From a virus: 64,000 nt of DNA. Position 1 is the stretch's first letter; each line of letters opens with the position of its first letter. The position numbers were made by a program, and so were the translations under genes. Location: positions 1 to 64,000 of IMG/VR virus record IMGVR_UViG_3300046096_000628; one strand, written 5' to 3'. Under the pieces are notes generated by a model. It did not search any database and was not told the DNA's origin. It saw only the letters and a program-made list of their open reading frames with translations. This document shows positions 29,629 to 37,500 of this stretch, one piece after another.

Positions 29629-30728
29629 AAATTTACTCAGTTGGTGGACAAGTACGAGACAGGTTGATGCAACGCGAGTCAGTCGACAAAGACTATCTCG
29701 TGGTTGGTGCTACGCCTGAACAAATGCTCGAACAGTCGTTTGAAGCTGTTGGGGCAGCCTTTCCGGTTTTTTTACATCCAGTCACACGCGACGAGTATGC
29801 GCTTGCTCGCACTGAGACCAAAGTTGGTGAAGGTTACCAAGGATTTGCGTGCAGGTTTGGTCCTGACGTGACATTGGAAGAGGATTTATTTCGCCGCGAC
29901 GTTACAATCAATAGTATTGCGTATGATGATGAGACTGGTGAATATTTTGACCCGTGCAATGGTCGTGCAGATATTGAGAATAAAGTTCTCCGACACACAT
30001 CTGCTGCATTCAGTGAAGATCCACTGCGTGTGATTCGGTTAGCACGGTTTTTTGCTCGCTTTGACGACTTTACAATCCACCAAGATACAGTCAAACTAGC
30101 TTGCGCTATCGTTGAGAGTGGGGAAATGGACACGCTGTCGTTTGAACGGTACTGGGCAGAATTGATGAAGGTGATGAGTGATGCTCGCCCAAATGTTGTC
30201 CAATTCTTGTCTGCACTGTGCAACTTCGGGGCGCTGGCCAAGTGTGCATTTTTTAAAGATGTGTTTGGCACAACACGGTGGGATGTAGTACTAACAGCGA
30301 AGGTTGGGCTCGACTATGAGCAGTATCTGGCAAAAGTTGCAACACATGACCCAGAACTAGCGATTGCAATGTTGGTTGCATTATTTGAGAACAATGCTCC
30401 ACTCACACACCAAGCAGTCCCAACGCGCGTATCAAGATTGGTAAAGAATGTGCGAGGGTTTGAATATGATGGTGATGCATACGCAGTGTATAATGCACTG
30501 GCTGCCACTCGCTCACTGAATGAGAAGACAGAAGCACTGACAGATTTGATCTCGTACCTGCGTTTGGTGCCTGGCGCAGAAGCGGCAGACGAATTGGAGT
30601 TAGGGTTCAAAGTAGTGTCAAAAATCAGCGCAGAACCTTTCATGCACTTGGCTGGACCCGAAATCGGTAAGGCGCTAAAACAAGCACGGTTGGCTGCACT
30701 GAAAGTCGCACTACCTTATAACTGTTGA
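29625..30728 (+). CDS. cca: CCA tRNA nucleotidyltransferase (class II)
   Basis: A 367-residue enzyme of the multifunctional class II type. GGQVRD (7-12) and DKD (21-23, the metal-binding pair) form the nucleotidyltransferase site, RRDVTIN (90-96) and EDPLRVIRLARF (131-142) are the other conserved blocks. It adds or repairs CCA on tRNA ends. The window also holds a tRNA-Arg gene that encodes its own CCA, so this enzyme more likely keeps host and phage tRNAs intact. The stop TGA lies in the TTGACT -35 box of the next promoter. Confidence 0.93.
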   Translation: MKIYSVGGQVRDRLMQRESVDKDYLVVGATPEQMLEQSFEAVGAAFPVFLHPVTRDEYALARTETKVGEGYQGFACRFGPDVTLEEDLFRRDVTINSIAYDDETGEYFDPCNGRADIENKVLRHTSAAFSEDPLRVIRLARFFARFDDFTIHQDTVKLACAIVESGEMDTLSFERYWAELMKVMSDARPNVVQFLSALCNFGALAKCAFFKDVFGTTRWDVVLTAKVGLDYEQYLAKVATHDPELAIAMLVALFENNAPLTHQAVPTRVSRLVKNVRGFEYDGDAYAVYNALAATRSLNEKTEALTDLISYLRLVPGAEAADELELGFKVVSKISAEPFMHLAGPEIGKALKQARLAALKVALPYNC

Positions 30729-30752
30729 CTTTTTGCAAAAGAGCGGGACAAT
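30725..30752 (+). promoter_or_regulatory. Sigma70-type promoter
   Basis: TTGACT (30725-30730), 16 bp, GACAAT (30747-30752). Predicted start about 30759, 3 nt before the ATG, so the message is near-leaderless. Confidence 0.75.
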
Positions 30753-30761
30753 ATACACATC

Positions 30762-30938
30762 ATGTGGATATTAACATTGGTTATTTTGGTAAATGGTGGG
30801 ACGTCTCCTACAAAGTTCGAGACGTCTACATTCACTACGAAACAACAGTGTGAAATAGCCGCAGATAAGCGTGAAACTGATTCGACATACGGATATTGTT
30901 CATTTAGTTTGAGCGGCGGGAAACTGCCGAATCTTTAG
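30762..30938 (+). CDS. Small exported or membrane protein, paralogue of 18686 (58 aa)
   Basis: Hydrophobic start (MWILTLVILVNGG), FTTKQQCEIAADKRET and a late Cys, the same plan as the gene at 18686. No ribosome site. Its last codons and stop lie inside the dispersed 57-bp repeat. Confidence 0.65.
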   Translation: MWILTLVILVNGGTSPTKFETSTFTTKQQCEIAADKRETDSTYGYCSFSLSGGKLPNL

Positions 30939-30955
30939 TTCGGCAGTGGTTTACA
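30899..30955. repeat. 57-bp dispersed hairpin repeat, copy 2 (inverted)
   Basis: Reverse complement of 21056-21112 with about 2 differences. Hairpin ACTGCCGAA / TTCGGCAGT with a 7-nt loop containing the stop codon TAG. Confidence 0.88.
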
Positions 30956-30970
30956 CAAGGAACCTAAACC

Positions 30971-31207
30971 ATGATAACAAAATTCGAAGAACTCACTGAA
31001 CTGGCTGTTGAGATTCGTCCAAATAACATTATCGACTCGCGTGGCGAGATCATTCACGAAGACTGGGAAGAAGGCGTCAGCCTGTCCAAGTTCGGCACGC
31101 TGATTGTGAATGAAGCATTGGAAAAACTCCGCCCGTACTTGTTCGACCAGTTCTACGAGGACACGTGCGCGGAGTTGCGCGCTCACTTTGGGATCAAAAA
31201 TGACTGA
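30971..31207 (+). CDS. FAELIVKEC-related acidic protein (78 aa)
   Basis: KFGTLIVNEALEKL and LRAHFGIKND match the FAELIVKEC family plan. Acidic. Overlaps the next gene by 8 nt. Confidence 0.72.
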   Translation: MITKFEELTELAVEIRPNNIIDSRGEIIHEDWEEGVSLSKFGTLIVNEALEKLRPYLFDQFYEDTCAELRAHFGIKND

Positions 31208-31397
31208 TCTACCATACGAGCAACAAGACCTGGTGTTCCGCTTGCACGAGAGAGCACGCATTCGCCGCCAGATTCCGTCCAGGAAATCTGTCCAAGAGGG
31301 TAAACCAGATCGAATGGCTGACTTACTTGATGAAGCTGCTGCAGAGATTTTGTTCTTACGTAGTGTAATTGAAGCGCGAGCATCAGAACAGTTCTGA
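31200..31397 (+). CDS. Hypothetical protein (65 aa)
   Basis: MTDLPYEQQDLVFRLHERARIRRQ, RMADLLDEAAAEILFLRSVI. Basic start, then an acidic helix. Common small-phage-protein look; unknown function. Its stop lies within a perfect palindrome. Confidence 0.7.
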   Translation: MTDLPYEQQDLVFRLHERARIRRQIPSRKSVQEGKPDRMADLLDEAAAEILFLRSVIEARASEQF

Positions 31398-31404
31398 TGC
31401 TCGC
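31376..31404. other. Perfect palindrome over a gene end
   Basis: 14-bp arms GCGAGCATCAGAAC and GTTCTGATGCTCGC around one A. A stable hairpin without a T-run, just upstream of the next promoter: either a terminator-like structure or a protein site. Confidence 0.75.
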
Positions 31405-31406
31405 CG

Positions 31407-31435
31407 TTGACCTTTTTGTGAAATAGTAGGATAAT
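31407..31435 (+). promoter_or_regulatory. Sigma70-type promoter
   Basis: TTGACC (31407-31412), 17 bp, GATAAT (31430-31435). Directly after the palindrome. Confidence 0.83.
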
Positions 31436-31466
31436 AATCTCACTGACGCAAATAAAGGTTTTCAAA

Positions 31467-31646
31467 ATGAGTTATCAAGTAATGCCAATACAAGATGAAT
31501 ACGAACCTCGTAATGGAATGGAAGGTCCATTTCGATACAAAAGTGGTGCTGTATTGTATTACGATCCACGAGAAGGTGCGTACTATAATCCACGCACCGA
31601 CTTCTATCTGACGTATGAAGAATTTCGATTGATTGCAGGAGAATGA
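31467..31646 (+). CDS. Small acidic protein (59 aa)
   Basis: AAAGG upstream. Tyr/Pro-rich (VLYYDPREGAYYNPRTDFYL), then TYEEFRLIAGE. Unknown. Its last codons hold the ribosome site of the next gene. Confidence 0.65.
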   Translation: MSYQVMPIQDEYEPRNGMEGPFRYKSGAVLYYDPREGAYYNPRTDFYLTYEEFRLIAGE

Positions 31647-31647
31647 A

Positions 31648-31914
31648 ATGAAAATATTTGAAATGGATTGCTACGAAGTGCGTGAAACTGATGGTGGTGG
31701 AATGCGCACTGACCATATTATGTATTGTTCTACCCGTACCCTCGCAGAGGAAGTTGCAAACCATGTCAAAGGTTGGCGCAGTGTTAATGCGTATAAAAAA
31801 ACTATCAAAGTGTTTGATACAATCGAGGAAGTCGACGAGAACAGTGTTGCAAATCTGCGCAAGAGTGCAATTGCGAAGCTCACTGCCGCTGAACGCGAAG
31901 CACTTGGATTGTGA
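31648..31914 (+). CDS. Hypothetical protein (88 aa)
   Basis: GGAGAA before ATG 31648. MKIFEMDCYEVRETDGG..RTDHIMYC, ANHVKGWRSVNAYKKTIKVFDTIEEVD, then an Ala/Leu helix. Alternating strand-helix character; no family named. Confidence 0.7.
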   Translation: MKIFEMDCYEVRETDGGGMRTDHIMYCSTRTLAEEVANHVKGWRSVNAYKKTIKVFDTIEEVDENSVANLRKSAIAKLTAAEREALGL

Positions 31915-31921
31915 TGCTGTA

Positions 31922-32146
31922 GTGAATGATTCAACTGAACCGGTTTCGCTAATCCAAACACTGCTTAACGCAGAAGCTACGATTGCAAACAGCAACCCAG
32001 ATGAGTATGCGAAGAAAGTACGTAAGCAAATTCACATCCAGATTGAAGCGCTCCGTAATCCCATGGTACCAAGTTGTTACGGGTACGATGATTGTTCGAC
32101 TCACATCTTATCGCTGTGCCCCTGGAGAATGACTTGTGGAGACTAG
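31922..32146 (+). CDS. Conserved phage protein, YGYDDCSTHILSLCPWR type (74 aa)
   Basis: GTG 31922 is the likely start. The C-terminal CYGYDDCSTHILSLCPWRMTCGD, with four Cys, is a signature I recognise from small phage proteins of unknown function and may bind metal. Last gene before the strong terminator. Confidence 0.65.
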   Translation: MNDSTEPVSLIQTLLNAEATIANSNPDEYAKKVRKQIHIQIEALRNPMVPSCYGYDDCSTHILSLCPWRMTCGD

Positions 32147-32264
32147 TATATTCACAGTAAGCATCATGTAGACTCGTGTTTGGAGACATCTCTGCATCGC
32201 AACCATGGTTACCCACCACTTTGCGATTCAGATGTTGACTTTAACTCACTCAATGAGAATAGTT

Positions 32265-32290
32265 AAAAGGGCCCTCAGAGGGCCCTTTTT
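32265..32290 (+). terminator. Strong Rho-independent terminator
   Basis: AAAAGGGCCC, loop TCAGA, GGGCCCTTTT and more T. Ends the early-gene region before the fibre block. Confidence 0.95.
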
Positions 32291-32298
32291 GTTTGAGG

Positions 32299-32306
32299 GA
32301 TAAATA
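32299..32306 (+). promoter_or_regulatory. Candidate T4-late-like promoter
   Basis: GATAAATA (then CTAG), close to the T4 late -10 TATAAATA, 22 nt before the first fibre gene and after the terminator. A similar CATAAATA precedes 33963. Confidence 0.5.
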
Positions 32307-32327
32307 CTAGTTTACTGACCATTTCTA

Positions 32328-33860
32328 ATGCCAACCATCGTTACTCACGAGTACGAGTTCCCCTCAGCAAATCCCATTGCAACGTTTGGTGCTGGTTGGA
32401 CGCTCGTCGGGTCAGTTACTCGCCCGCTATTCTTTAAGGTTGGATCCAGTCTTGATGATATCATTGCACAATTTAATAGTTGGCAGGATGTTGGTACAGA
32501 AGCTCCGTTGACGAAGCGAATTGTCCTGCATCAAATTGAGTACACACGGTTGTACGGAACAGATGTTGTCACAATAACATATCCGATGATTTCAAGTGAT
32601 GCGGGTCCTGTAATAGTGGTTACAGGAAGCGCCACAACTATCGAACGCGCAGCATTTGCATCTGGAACAATCGGAACAAGGTGGGTGGTGACAAATAGAG
32701 TGCATCACGCTGTAGTAACACTCACTGCTACTACATCACGGAAACGTCATACATCAACTAACCCAAGATTTTTATGTGGATTGGAAGCAATTGACTATGT
32801 GAGAACACCTGGATCAATTGATATCCCACCTCCACCAGTGACTGTGCCTGGTGCACCAGTTAACATATTTGCCGAATTGGTGTTAGAGATACCGGGTGTA
32901 CCAGATAACGTGGTTGTAACACCGCTTACTGCCACATCAGCATCAGTCTCATTCACTGCACCACTTAGTAACGGTGGTAGTGCAATTACGAGCTATACCG
33001 TAACCAGTACGCCCGATAATATTACAGCAACTGGTGCCGTATCACCTATCGTTGTTACTGGGTTGACGACAGGTGCTTCGTACACATTTACTGTGCACGC
33101 AACTAATGTAGTAGGAGACGGTCCGGAATCGGCTACTGTAGGCCCGATCGTGCTAATAGCAGGCGAAAGCGATCCAGATTTTGCAAATGTTAGTCTATTG
33201 CTTCACGGTCATGGTACTAATGGAAGTACGCTTATTATCGATAGCGGCCCAGGTCATCGCGCCATGAATGTTTCTGGCAATGTTGCAATTAGCACGACAC
33301 AAAGCAAATTCGGTGGTTCTTCACTGTATTTTAATAATCAAGGAAATCCAGGTCGTATCGAAGTCCATGGTGTTAGCGATCCTAATTACTTCTATCTGGA
33401 ATATGGGATTGCCTTAGCGGCCTTTACTATTGAGTTTTTCTATAAACCAATTGATGAAAACAACGATTACTTTGTTATAACCAACAGAGACTATACGTTA
33501 CCAGTGGATGTAGCGGTAGAGGGTGCATTTGCGATGACAGCAACGCACAACTCGCTAACTATTCACGATAGTGTTCAGCTAGGTGGTGTAGATATAAGCA
33601 CATCTGGAGTCCCTGCTAATGCAGGTTGGAGACACTACGCCGTATCTAGAGGCGCAGAGATGAAACTGTTTATAGATGGTATAGAGTATTACTCAGGCGC
33701 CCCTGATGTAAATTACAACAACTCATTCCCGTTGGTTATAGGTAGCTGGGATTATGCTAATGGTGCTAGAGGGTATGTTGATGAATTGAGAATAACGCGT
33801 GGCGTGTGTCGCTACAACACTAACTTCAATCCACCTACAGCGCCGTTCCCAGATCAGTGA
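32328..33860 (+). CDS. Tail fibre/adhesin with Fn3 and LamG-like domains (510 aa)
   Basis: Residues 1-165 form a beta-rich N-terminal region of no known family; 195-285 a fibronectin type III domain (ASVSFTAPLSNGGSAITSYTV, TSTPDNITATG, YTFTVHATN); 285-508 a concanavalin/LamG-like domain (LLLHGHGTNGS..IDSGPGHRAM, FTIEFFYKPIDE, AGWRHYAVSRGAEMKLFIDG, GYVDELRITRGVCRY). LamG-like domains in phage tails bind sugars. No ribosome site; a late-type box stands 22 nt upstream. Fn3 DNA is repeated in the next two genes. Confidence 0.85.
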   Translation: MPTIVTHEYEFPSANPIATFGAGWTLVGSVTRPLFFKVGSSLDDIIAQFNSWQDVGTEAPLTKRIVLHQIEYTRLYGTDVVTITYPMISSDAGPVIVVTGSATTIERAAFASGTIGTRWVVTNRVHHAVVTLTATTSRKRHTSTNPRFLCGLEAIDYVRTPGSIDIPPPPVTVPGAPVNIFAELVLEIPGVPDNVVVTPLTATSASVSFTAPLSNGGSAITSYTVTSTPDNITATGAVSPIVVTGLTTGASYTFTVHATNVVGDGPESATVGPIVLIAGESDPDFANVSLLLHGHGTNGSTLIIDSGPGHRAMNVSGNVAISTTQSKFGGSSLYFNNQGNPGRIEVHGVSDPNYFYLEYGIALAAFTIEFFYKPIDENNDYFVITNRDYTLPVDVAVEGAFAMTATHNSLTIHDSVQLGGVDISTSGVPANAGWRHYAVSRGAEMKLFIDGIEYYSGAPDVNYNNSFPLVIGSWDYANGARGYVDELRITRGVCRYNTNFNPPTAPFPDQ

Positions 33861-33911
33861 TCGACTGTCTGTGTGAGTAAGCTATTTTACACTCCTGTTA
33901 CAACCCGTCAG

Positions 33912-33919
33912 CATAAATA
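33912..33919 (+). promoter_or_regulatory. Candidate T4-late-like promoter
   Basis: CATAAATA followed by CTTACGG, in the 102-nt gap between fibre genes. Confidence 0.45.
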
Positions 33920-33962
33920 CTTACGGAACTAAATGGTTCTCTTTTAACACTAAGGAAATAAT

Positions 33963-34235
33963 ATGGCATCAACATCAGCATCAGTATCGTTTACGGCACC
34001 AGTAAACGACGGCGGCAGTGCAATTACTGGCTATACAGTAACTAGTACGCCCGATAATATTACAGCAACTGGCACCGCGTCCCCTATTGTGGTGACTGGA
34101 CTAACCAATGGAACTTCGTATACATTTACGGTGCATGCGACCAATGCAGCAGGAGATGGACCAGAATCCGTCGCTTCCAATGCTGTAACACCATCTGACG
34201 TACCAGGAGCGCCAACTGACATTGTTGCAGTTTAA
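33963..34235 (+). CDS. Stand-alone fibronectin type III protein (90 aa)
   Basis: AAGGAA upstream. Almost wholly one Fn3 domain (ASVSFTAPVNDGGSAITGYTV..TGLTNGTSYTFTVHATNAAGDGPES), missing the first strand. Very similar in DNA to the Fn3 segment of 32328. Could be a small decoration protein or a duplicated fibre piece. Confidence 0.8.
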   Translation: MASTSASVSFTAPVNDGGSAITGYTVTSTPDNITATGTASPIVVTGLTNGTSYTFTVHATNAAGDGPESVASNAVTPSDVPGAPTDIVAV

Positions 34236-34253
34236 TCTGTAATTAGGTAAGTT

Positions 34254-34571
34254 ATGGCGACGGCATCGGTATCGTTCACAGCCCCTGCAAGCAATGGTGG
34301 GAGTCCGATACTAAGTTATACAGTAACCAGTACGCCCGGTAATATTACGGCTACTGGTACTGTATCCCCTATTGTAGTGACTGGACTAACAGGTGGCAAT
34401 TCATACAACTTTACCGTACATGCAACTAACGCGAACGGGAACGGACTCGAGTCCGTTCCCTCAAATTCTGTAATTACATCCAGTTCACAGTCATACTCGA
34501 GTGTTGAATTAATTCTAAATTCAGTGCAACTAGCAGTTGATATCAATAACATCTCATTAACATTAGGATAA
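34254..34571 (+). CDS. Fn3 protein with extra C-terminal strand region (105 aa)
   Basis: Fn3 over residues 1-77, then SYSSVELILNSVQLAVDINNISLTLG, which looks like a fibre strand and could be the end of an older fibre gene. Third copy of the Fn3 module. AGGTAAG precedes it. Confidence 0.78.
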   Translation: MATASVSFTAPASNGGSPILSYTVTSTPGNITATGTVSPIVVTGLTGGNSYNFTVHATNANGNGLESVPSNSVITSSSQSYSSVELILNSVQLAVDINNISLTLG

Positions 34572-34574
34572 GCT

Positions 34575-37500
34575 ATGGCATTAGTTCCAACAACATTTAG
34601 TACCGTCGATAAAAGTAATACAACTTTAAGTAACGGTAATTTAACAGCCGCGCTCCTCGGAAGCTCGTCTGGTGTTAGGACAGAATTTGGAGTTAATAGC
34701 GGGAAGTGGTATTGGGAAATTACCTATACGTCTGGAACTGGCCCACTGTGCGCAGGTGTTGGATCCGACATCTCTAGTATAACACAGTACCTTGGCGGGG
34801 AAGCATCGAGTTGGGCATTCCAAAACCTTGACGCAAGTTTTCTAATTCACGAAGGCGCGACATCAGATATTCCTGGGATGTCTGCACTTGCAATTGGGCA
34901 GAAAATAGGCATTGCTTTAAACATGGACGCCGGTACATTATCGTTTGTTAGAAATAATGTAGTTTACCCTATTGCGAGTGGATTGACTGGTTATATGTAT
35001 GCTATGGTAAGCTCATCGCCAACCCAATCATCAGTTACGGTGACTGCTAACTTCGGCGCAACCGCGTTCACAAATACTGTACCTAGCGGATATACGTCGG
35101 GTTTTGGGTACGATACGGCTCAAGATATTTCTGGATTGCAAGTCGACTATAGCCCTCTAAACAATACTGAAATCGTTCAATCGCTAACTCCCGTCGGCTT
35201 TCCGACATTACCACCATACACAGACTATCTTGGTGGTGATGGGCGATATTGCTTCAACGATAGAAGCGTAAAATTTGATAGTTTAAATCTTAGGAATTTT
35301 ATCCCCGGAGCTTCTGATTTCTATGTTGATTTTGTTTACCTCCCGTATCTAACTGACGCTATAAATGTTGGTAATGGAATTGTACCATTGTTAATCGGCG
35401 CACTTAATGATACTGACATTTATACAAGAAATTCCATCTATCTTAAATTATATTCGACAGACCCTGCTAGCACATCACTAGCGCTTACTTTAGTATATTC
35501 CGACTCGACTAATACGGAAACAAATCTCGTAACTTACAATACAACAAAAAGTGTAATTTTAAATAAAGAGACTCATTTTAGAATAGCTCGTATCAGCAAT
35601 GTTATGCGACTATTTGTTAATGGTGTTTCTGTTGGAACTAGCACAACTAAAATTATTATCAGACCTTATTCAAAAACGCTGATTGGCGGATACACTTCTC
35701 CATACTTCAGCCCATTCGGGTTGTATGGGTGCAACGGGATTCTAACACAGTTTAGTTTTTATAAAGCGACCAGCGGGACAACAACATTCACTCCTGTTTA
35801 TAAAACTCCTAGATACTCGGCAGTTGCAAAGTTCAGTAACTACTTGAGCAACACCAACGTAACCTGCAGCCCTGATGGTAAGAAAATTAAATTAAATTAC
35901 CCGAATGAAACTATATCCGCTAACAGTATAGCCATCAATACTGGTAGATACTATTTTGAGTTGACCACAAGTAATGCAAATAAAATTGTTATAGGTTTTG
36001 TTAACAATAGCTACACTGGAAATTATACATCGCCGCTATTAACCCCAGCTACAACAAATAGATGGATTTCAACTGTAATAAATGGATCTTTGCTCCCAAC
36101 TGGCTACAACCCTGCTTCAGTTACATTAGGTACTGTGAGTGATACAATTGGGGTTTACTTAGATACGGCAACGAAATCTTGGGGTTATATTGTTAACGGC
36201 GTTGACTACGGATACAAGCACGTTGGGATGACTGGGACTTCATTTAGAATGGTAATAGGAACAGTTTCAGGTGTTCAATCTCAATCTATTGATACGATGC
36301 CGGAAGTAGTTGTGAATTTTGGAGATTCTGCTTTTGTAAATTCACCACCTTACAAATACGCGGCAGGATTTTATTCTTCAGTTACACAACCAACATTAAC
36401 GACACCTGCTCTGGATTCTTCGTTAAAATCCCCAGGTTCCGTGATTACTAGCAACGGGTTGGGTATTAGCCCGTCCGGTACGGGTCAATATTCAGTTGTG
36501 CCAACAATCGTAAAATCAAATTTCTTTAAAAATACGGGCAAATATTATTTTGAAGTTACCCCAATTTTAAATTCACCTCTTTATGTTGGTATCAGTAGCC
36601 ACACAATGCTTAATACCGATTTATCGAGGGCTTGGTCTGGGTCCGGTAGACAGAGTTTAGAAGTTTCTCACGTTTATAATGCTGGAACTGCTTGGCTCAA
36701 AAAGAACGGAACTGCTCTTACAAATTTGGCGACACAAACAACCGCAATAAACGGCGCAGATACTTCAGCTTCAGCACTTATAGATCAACCTTTTAATACA
36801 ACAGATTCTTCAAAACCAACTACGATAGGATTTGCGGTAGATTATGATTTGGGAACTATTTCGGTATATTTTAAAGAAATAACACCCCCGTATTTAATAA
36901 AGGGTTACAAAGTTCCTGGGTTTACGCCAAACTTGAATTATTTTGTTTATGCTGAAATTGATACGTCAACTCAGAATTCAGCTATATTTAATTTTGGAGC
37001 ATCCTCGTTTCAACTCGCGGTTCCCCCTGGATATGCGCCAGGTTTTGATTTGACCGGGTATTTTGGCTATAAAGGGTATGTGTACGATGCTCAGGGTGCA
37101 GGGGTTTCTAGAAAAGTTATGGCTCTTGACATAGCAACCGGGGAAAAATTAGCAGAGGTTCAATCCGCAACCGATGGGTCTTTTGTAATATCTCAATTAC
37201 CTACGAATAACCCTAACTGCATTTTATTAGCGCTCCCTAATGTAGGTGAAACTGTAAATGCCGCAAGATTGTTCAATTTAGCACCAGGCGTGTTGACTGT
37301 TCCAGGGGTAGTTCTAGACCCATATTACTCTAATGTAGTTTTACTATTACATGGGGACGGTACTAATGGAACAAACCAGTTCACCGATCACAGCTTATTT
37401 CCTGGAACACTAACAACTACAGGTAATATAACCCACACAACAACCGCTAAGAGAATGGGAACTAGCTCTATTAACGTGCCTGATAAAAATTCAAAAATTG

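Noticed and set aside
32234-32259. TTGACT before the 32265 terminator as a promoter
   Set aside because: The only -10-like sequence lies 14 bp away and the terminator follows at once.
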